NCBI GenBank assembly: GCA_037176725.1
Contig: JAZBRS010000026.1
Coordinates: 56,398,501-56,462,500, forward strand
DNA length: 64,000 nt
Direction of reading: 5' to 3'
Origin: Posidonia oceanica
Lineage: Eukaryota > Streptophyta > Magnoliopsida > Alismatales > Posidoniaceae
The notes beneath the pieces are model-generated. The model had not been told where the DNA came from. It did no database searches and saw only the letters and a program-made list of their open reading frames with translations. The position numbers and the translations under genes are program-made. Below are positions 57,516-64,000 of the stretch, piece after piece. Each line of letters opens with the position of its first letter. Position 1 is the first letter of the stretch.

Positions 57516-59342
57516 GCATCTGGCTTCAAGGGTAAGTTATGGACCACTATTTCGACATCCAGGCCGGCCATGTCTTCATAAGTCCAGGCGAAGACATCCG
57601 CATACTCCCTCAGGAATGCGATGAACTCTATCCTGACTTGTGGTGATAGCAGGGCACTGATGCGAACTTCTTTGGTTTCTTCGGCTGTGCTGAGGTTAAT
57701 AGTCTCCGTTTCTTCCTCAACATGCAGATTGGGACCTTCTGGGTCATCGTCATAGGGCCGGAACTCAGGCGATGGGTCATCATTCTCATCTTCGCCTGTA
57801 TTATCTTCCTCTCCGTACGCAACAAGTTCCGAGAGAATCTCCTTTTCGAAAGTGGGGTTTGTCACATCGAAGGAGTGCAGGAGTTCTGCTTCTTGGCCCT
57901 GGTGACGCCTTAGGATGGTCACGCCTATCCGAGTGTTTCTGAATCTTCGGTGTGCGACCTCTGCTCCGATGGCTTCTGCTGTCTGTTCTGCTGCTGATGA
58001 CACTACAGCACGTTCTGCTGACACTACTGAAGGCTTTACTGGCTCTGTAACTGATACTGCTGATGACTCTGCCACTGAAACTTCCGACAGCTCTGTCACT
58101 GACTCTGCTCTTTGCTCTGTTACTGCTGTTGCGTAACCCGCTAGTGTCTCTTCTTCTGAGTCTGCCAATGTACTGGTGGAAGGCATATGCTGTACAAGCC
58201 ATCTGGACCCACTCTCGGCTTGGAGAGTAATGAGCTCGTCGGGTCTGGGAGAATCCGACACCATTGAGTTTTCTCCCAGGACCATGATGGAGGTGGAGTC
58301 CTCTCGCAGAGGAGGATCCGTAACTATGGCTTTTCCTTTCCTTTCTGCGGCTTGGTGTCGTGCCAAGTCTTCTACTATGGATTCGAGCTGTTCCTGGTAA
58401 AGCAGCTCCAAATCCGACATCCATGAATCGACTTGGGCTTCTACTGCCCCTTCTTCTTCATGATCTGGGGGTGAATCGACATAGTAGGTGCCGAGGGCCT
58501 GAGGCACTGGCTCGGCTGCGGGATGGATTGCTGTCTCTGATACTTGTATCCTCTGACTCACGGGCGCGCCTGATTGCGACTGTCCCGGCAAGGGAGACCC
58601 AGATGGTCTAGTCAGAGGGATCGTAGATGGATAGGCTGCCAAAGTGACTGCTGCTGTTTGAGGATGGGCGGAGGTGCTCTCTTGAAGGCCCGAGGGCTGG
58701 GAGACCGCGATGCTCAGCTGGTTCTCCGTGACTGATGATGATGATGAGAGCGCGGCCTCCGATGCCATAGGATCTGGCCATGAAAATTGCCGGTCTGCGG
58801 CAAGGGGGTGCATGACTGATTGACCTGGCCGTATTGCCTGTGGTGTGGCCTCTGAAAAGGGCTGAGCTGTGCTGCTGACTGAACTCAGCGATTGACCTTT
58901 CTACGAAGGTGGTAGTTGCACTGATGCGACAACGGTTGCATGCGGACTGACTGACTGTGCTTGGATTGGTGCTGGCATTGCTAACATGGCTGCGGGAGAA
59001 TCAAAGACTGCCAAATCTGCCAAGGGTTCTGCCAAGACTGCTGTTTCATGATCTGTGGAAGGAGTGGCCAGATAAACCGACTGATGTGCTGTTGGGCTTG
59101 GCTGGCTTTCACTGCAAGTCTGAACTGCCCCTGTCGTGCCCGACTGTTCCTCGTCCGAGTAGTAGTCCTCAACGCAGACCCAGTCCTCCTCCGGTGGCGG
59201 TGGGCTTTGACACGGCTCCGACGGCACTACGGCTTGAACTGCGCTTGAGTCCAGGATACCTGCGCTTGTAAAGTTGGCCAAGCTCCGAGGTATGACCAAT
59301 CTCTGATTCCTTGCTCGTGGGTGCTTGCCTTTATCGGAGTGA

Positions 59343-59466
59343 GGGTCGTAACCTAGACCCTCGCTGTCTCTTCGTTCTTCCGCCATGATTGGTTCGGCGA
59401 TTCCTTGGCCATATCGCCCGAGCGGTGTCCCTTTGACGTAGCCCCATCTGTGACAAACGTTCTCGA
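59343..59466 (-). other. G-patch-like segment after protease (element D)
   Basis: WGYVKGTPLGRYGQGI ... SEGLGYDP, conserved with B at 16254-16377. Confidence 0.45.
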
Positions 59467-59689
59467 CCATCTGAAAGGGGTTGTTGTGAACGGCCAAGGA
59501 GTTGACACGTTCAAGATCTGGTAAAAAGTTAACCGGCTCGCACCGATTAACACAATACAAAGCGTTCGAAAGATCAGGATCAAAGGGGACAGTCCGCGAA
59601 GGGATAGAGGAAACCGCCTCGATCCGCTCCTTCTCAAAGTTCTCCGCCATGACAACGATGACATCGTCGCCTCGGCGGAATTTGATCAT

Positions 59690-60060
59690 GCGATGGAGGG
59701 TCGAGGGGATAACCTGATGCTTGTGGAGCCAAGGGCGCCCAAGCAGAAGGTTGAAATTAGGTTCCAAGTCAACGACGTAGAATTCCACATCGAATGTGAC
59801 CGGGCCAATGGTAAGAGGGATAACCAAAATTCCTAGAGCGTCATGGTGAGTATTATCAAAAGCTGTCATTCCCTTTACAGCTGGAGTAATGTCCTCGGCC
59901 TTGAATCCGAGCTTGGTTGCTGTTCGCAAGGGACAGACGTTAAGGCCTGACCCATTATCAACCAGTGCAAGGGGAATGTGAAAGTTCTTGAATTGTACCG
60001 TGACGAATAAGGGTTGATTGTGATTAATCCCCGCCGGAGGCAGCTCATCACTTGTGAAAG
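59690..60060 (-). other. Aspartic protease domain (element D)
   Basis: LVDNGSGLNVCPLRTATKLG with catalytic Asp at 59959-59957, ending LLLGRPWLHKH. The TAG at 60068-60070 sits a few codons upstream. Confidence 0.85.
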
Positions 60061-63000
60061 TAATGACCTAGGGCTCCGCGATCATTCCAACCATGCTTTC
60101 CAAGGCGGCGGGCTCTATGGCTTGGGACACACGGGCGGCTTGGAACACGCGAAGGAAAGCTTCGCGGTGCTCAGCCGAGGTGTGTATCAGGTCCCAGATG
60201 GATATGTCGGCTTTAACTTTTTTGAGCTGGGATGTGATGTCGGCTTTGGGCTGGCATTTCTTGGTAGCAGGTGGTGCAGTTGTAGGGACAGGTTCAGCTA
60301 TGGTGGGCTCAAGAGGCTGGCTTGAGGGTAGTGGGACTGCAGGCTGGACTAAAGGCAATGGTATTGCAGGCCGTGGATGACTGGGCCTGGTTACTGGTGC
60401 CGGAGGTCTGTAGACCCTCCCCGATCGCGTCACTTCTGCACACATTTCTATGGCGTAGCTGTAGGGTACGCGATGGGTATCCCGGGTTAGGTTAATAACC
60501 ACGGGAGCGCGTGCGGCGAGCACGAGAGGGGCTACAGGCTGAGGAGGGCATGGGTAGGTGGGTAGTTGGGAAGGCAAACTAGGTGGGGACTGAGGTCTTG
60601 CTAGTAGGTGCACGGGAAGCTCTGGCTGAGGTCTGGCTAGGAGATGTATTGGGGCTTGGGCCCGGGAAAGCATGGCGGCTGGTGCAGGAGAACGCTCCGG
60701 CCTGGCGCACGGTCGGATCATATGGACGCCCGACTCGGAACCGACAATAGCTGCAAGATAGAGAGAGACTGGAAAGGGAGCAGAAACATCATGGATAAGC
60801 TCGGAAGGGTCTACCACGGATGTGAGAGACCCAAAAGGAAACAAGGAGTGAATTCCTGAGGTTCCTGCGCCTCCTGAATAGGAGTGCTCCGGCAGGGGTC
60901 GGCGGACAACATTAGCTGGGGTAGATGCTGATGCAGGTGCATGAGATGGTGCAGAAGTGGATGCCTCGTGCATGTCGATCACAATCGTTCCCGATTCGAT
61001 CAAGTCCTAGATAGCATTCCGGAGAGTGAAACAACTATCAATCGAATGCCCGACGCTTCGATGAAAGTCGCAGAAAAGGTTCGCCTTAAACCAATGCGGT
61101 AGTGGGTTTGGTGGCGGGCGAACCTCCGGAAATTGCAGGAGCGACGCAACCTTCGGGAGGACGGCACTGAGCGGTTCCACCAGTGGGGCGAACTTCCGCT
61201 TCTCCATGGATGGCCGTCTCGGCCTCGGGAATTGTCCTTGCTGAACCGGTGCGGCAGGATAGACCGGTCGAGCGGTGGTAGTGATCTGTGGTGTAGGGTG
61301 TGTCCTAGGTGCAGGTGCGTAATAGATCTGAGGAGGAGCAGGCCGGGACGCCAGACGGACGGGTGCAGCGGGGGAGTCGACGTATGCGACAACAGGCTTC
61401 GGCGGATCCTTCCTCTTGGGACGATTGTTGTTGAGGCTGCTGTTGTTGTTGATGGCGCTGCTGCTACTACCGTCGTTGCTGGCGAGGGCCTGCCTGGCAA
61501 GCACAGAGAGTGCGGGGAAGTTGCCACTCCGCAACGAACTCTCTACGCGAGTGCCAGCTCGGATCAAAGCAGTGAAGGTCGTGACGGGTTGGATGCTAAG
61601 CAGAGCTCCAGTAGACGGCTGTGCCCCTTTTATGATGATCTCGATAGACTCCTCGTCGGAGGGCCTATCTCGAACTTGCGAGGCAAGGGCACGCCAGCGG
61701 CCGACGTACTCCCCGAACGGCTCGCCCGGATTCTGCTTGGTTGCGATCAAGTCCGCGCGCTTTGGGACCAGATCGAGGTTGAAGGAGTACTGTTCCAAGA
61801 ACGCCTGGCTTAGGTCGTTCCAAGTCTTGATCGTAGCCATGTCAAGCGAAGTGAACCACTTGAGGGCCGGACCAGACAAACTCTTCTGGAACAGGCGGAT
61901 CAGCAACCTCTCGTCCGCCTGGAGTTGGGCGAGATCACCGCAGTACGCCTTCAGATGGGCTATGGGGCAGCCCCTACCATCATACTTCTCGAAGTCCGGT
62001 ATTTTGAACTTCGGGGGGGGAGTACCGCCTCTGGGAAACAGCAGAGGTCTCGAAACTGGTAGGTCTGGTGGTCCGTGCCCTGCACTAGACGCAGTGCTTT
62101 CTCCAGAACATCCATCCTGTTGTTGATGGGGTCTGGAATGGCTGCTACAGGAGATGGGGCAGCAGGGGCGGGGACCACGTATGCCGATTGGGTCGCACCG
62201 AGGTGCTCCTCCGGATCCACCATCACATCGCCTGGTGACGCAAGGTGATGGCCGGCATACCCGTGCTGTGGTGGAGTGCAAGGAGGGATGCATGTGGAAG
62301 TCTGAGCCTGATGCAAAAGGGGAGGATATATGGTATGCTGTGCGGTGGGTGCAGGATGATGGAGCATCAGCGGCCGTACCGGGGCGGTGCCGGGGGACGG
62401 GCCTGCGAGATACTGTGCTCCCACCAGTCCGAATGACTGGCCACCAGGTGGCGGAGGTGTATGCTGTGTGAGGTGTGGTGCTGATGCAAGAGGCTGAATA
62501 CGTGCCCCCATCGTCGGAACCGTGAGCAGTTGGGACGATGGTCTAGGCGGAAGTGCAGAGTGCAATGCAAGATGTGCGGGAGCAGGCCGCACAGGAACCT
62601 CAGGAACAACAGGAGGGGAAGGAGGGCGGACTGATAGAGCTATACCCTGCAGCCGCTGGATAGTGTCCATCAGTTGCTGGTACTGCTCTTCAGGTGTCCC
62701 GTCAGTGGGAACACTGAATTGCAGTGCCGGCGAGGAACCAGAACCAAGAGATCCGGACTGTCCGGGAGACTGGAATCCTAAGGCGTGAGTCGCCGCAGCA
62801 GAAGGGTCAAAAGTGACAAAACCCTGAGAAGGTGGGGTCAGTGGTGCCTGCAGAACACGTGAAGTGGTCATCAAGATGGACTCGGCGACCGGATCAGGAG
62901 GAACGGGCGTCTGCCACTGTCCCACAGCAAACTGGGGTGCCCCAGACGACAGAGGGGAAAAGCCTGGCGTCACAGAGGGCACAGGGGGGTTAGAAACGGG

Positions 63001-63072
63001 AGCCGGAGGGGCCGGAGCGGGAACCACCTCCGAGGCAAGGGTGAGGGGGGTCTCGACAGTGCGCTGGGCCAT

Positions 63073-64000
63073 TGCTGACCGAGAGCGAGTCAAAACGGGG
63101 CTGCGACGAGGGAAAAGGGGACAGGCTCTACGAGGAGCTATGCTCGCAAAGACGAGTAGCTCAGAAAAAAGGGATGGTCGAGTACAGGTGTCTCAGCAGA
63201 GAGGTCAGCAAAGGAGAGACCCGAGCTCTAGCTAAGGAAATCGCTTACTGAACTCTGTTAAAGACACAACGGGAAACTAGGGTTAGAAAAGAAAGAGATG
63301 CAAAATGCAGTATGTTATGGCATGAATGTCATGTATGCTTTCTAGTATGCCCCCCTCACCTAACTAGTGTTTCCTAGCGAGGTTGTCTACTCCGGGTATC
63401 CCTGGGTGTACGGGTCGCCGACTCAAGTCAGAAAAGTAGGCTCCCTGTCTAACTCCCGGCCCAAAGCTCAGGTAATGACAGGGTGGTGCGTTGGTGGCCT
63501 CTACCCCGCCAAAGTGTGGGTGGTACCCTCCACTAACACCGACACGACCCCGGACAAGGGGGGACAGACCGACTGACTCACACCATGCCAAAGCATCGGG
63601 GTGAGAAGCCGGAACCGTCCTTCGCAGACTAGTAGGTGGACTCAGAGGAGAAGAATGCATGCCCTATATGATGCTTATGCAAATGATTAAAGTCTTTTAT
63701 CTTGCGCATTTTATTAACCAAAAGGGGGTGAAGGGTAGTTTGTAGTCTCTAGTTGCTCCTAGAAGTTCTTTTACTTGCATTTTTTAGTTAACCATGGGGA
63801 GAGCAGACAAGTTTCTACTATCCTAGGCATGGCAAGTGCGAAAGGGAAGAAAATCAGTCAAGCATGGCAAGCAAACAATCATACAACACGACAAAAGGCA
63901 TGTGCATGGCATGTGCAAGTGTTTGTGAGCATAATGGTGAAGAAAAAAAAAAAAACATTCAGCAAGTCAAAAGGCATGCATGCAAAATATGTGCGTGTGT
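63073..64000 (-). other. Leader of element D (5' end outside window)
   Basis: Acceptor-like TTTCCCGTTGTGTCTTTAAC-AG with CAG at 63257-63255, then on the minus strand upstream the conserved leader block (about 63410-63640), which is closest to E and B. By comparison with E the PBS should lie a few hundred bases past 64000. Confidence 0.7.

Larger units (their letters stand above)
54425..63072 (-). pseudogene. gag-pol: Gag-pol polyprotein pseudogene, element D
   Basis: Spans 8648 bp from ATG 63072 to the stop at 54425. All segments after the first lie in one frame, so the intact parent encoded one Gag-Pol of about 2880 residues without frameshifting. Lesions: a C run expanded to eight (62013-62020; E has CCCTCC), giving a frameshift, and in-frame stops at 61007, 60068, 58901 and 56156. 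Three of the four stops align with CAG or CAA in B or E; at 58901 B has CTG. Catalytic motifs look sound: protease DNGS, RT YVDD, aRNH DGA, integrase D-D-E. The linker between protease and RT is rich in Ser, Val, Ala and Glu. Confidence 0.9.
43226..64000 (-). mobile_element. Element D: minus-strand Tat element, 3' LTR to leader
   Basis: The longest continuous element in the window. Read on the minus strand it has leader (from beyond 64000), gag-pol, inter-ORF region, accessory ORF, repeat-rich 3' region, PPT and 3' LTR. Its LTR enters E's gag at 43226, with GCCGG (43221-43225) as the predicted target duplication. Its 5' LTR and PBS lie beyond the window. LTR and protein sequences are more diverged than those of A, B and E, so it is a distinct subfamily. 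Confidence 0.9.

Overview
The window is plant nuclear DNA made entirely of long Ty3/Gypsy LTR retrotransposons of the Tat (Ogre-like) lineage. No host gene, tRNA, rRNA or bacterial feature was found. The lineage call rests on a gag-pol order of Gag, protease, RT, RNase H, a second archaeal-type RNase H and integrase, LTRs of 5.7-6.0 kb, and a primer-binding site of the TGGCGACTC type. The host is a flowering plant, probably a eudicot. A Myrtales host such as pomegranate is only a hunch from the look of the proteins.

Layout. 1-1764 is the 3' end of an LTR (element X). 1765-11940 is the 3' part of element A: accessory ORF, repeat-rich 3' region, polypurine tract, LTR. 11941-24569 is internal DNA of element B: leader without its start, decayed gag-pol, accessory ORF, and a 3' region cut short. 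24570-33309 is the 5' LTR, PBS, leader and gag of element C. 33310-43225 is the 5' LTR, PBS, leader and gag of element E. 43226-64000 is element D on the minus strand: 3' LTR, 3' region, accessory ORF, complete but broken gag-pol, and most of the leader. Every junction has an LTR terminus on one side and interrupted element sequence on the other. The simplest reading is nested insertion: X into A, A into B, C into B, E into C, and D into E.

The most notable content is an extra sense-strand gene between integrase and the 3' LTR. It encodes a 400-residue protein resembling the plant mobile domain (PMD / DUF7745-like). Three copies (A, B, D) are each exactly 1203 bp with no indel, although gag-pol beside them has frameshifts and stops. 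Changes between A and B are mostly synonymous. D keeps this ORF open while its gag-pol has four stops and a frameshift. The gene sits downstream of a purine-rich tract bracketed by an inverted repeat and of a conserved splice-acceptor-like CAG. The 3' region behind it is packed with short inverted repeats: covarying hairpins, GATA...TATC minisatellites, an 83-bp repeat with an internal palindrome, and a hairpin spanning the PPT/LTR boundary. Conserved splice-donor-like sites in the LTRs and an acceptor just before gag suggest a spliced leader.

Decay is informative. Of 15 premature stops in gag-pol and accessory ORFs, 12 align with CAG or CAA in a sister copy and one with CGA/CGG. None comes from TGG. 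This fits deamination of methylated cytosine, much of it in CHG context.
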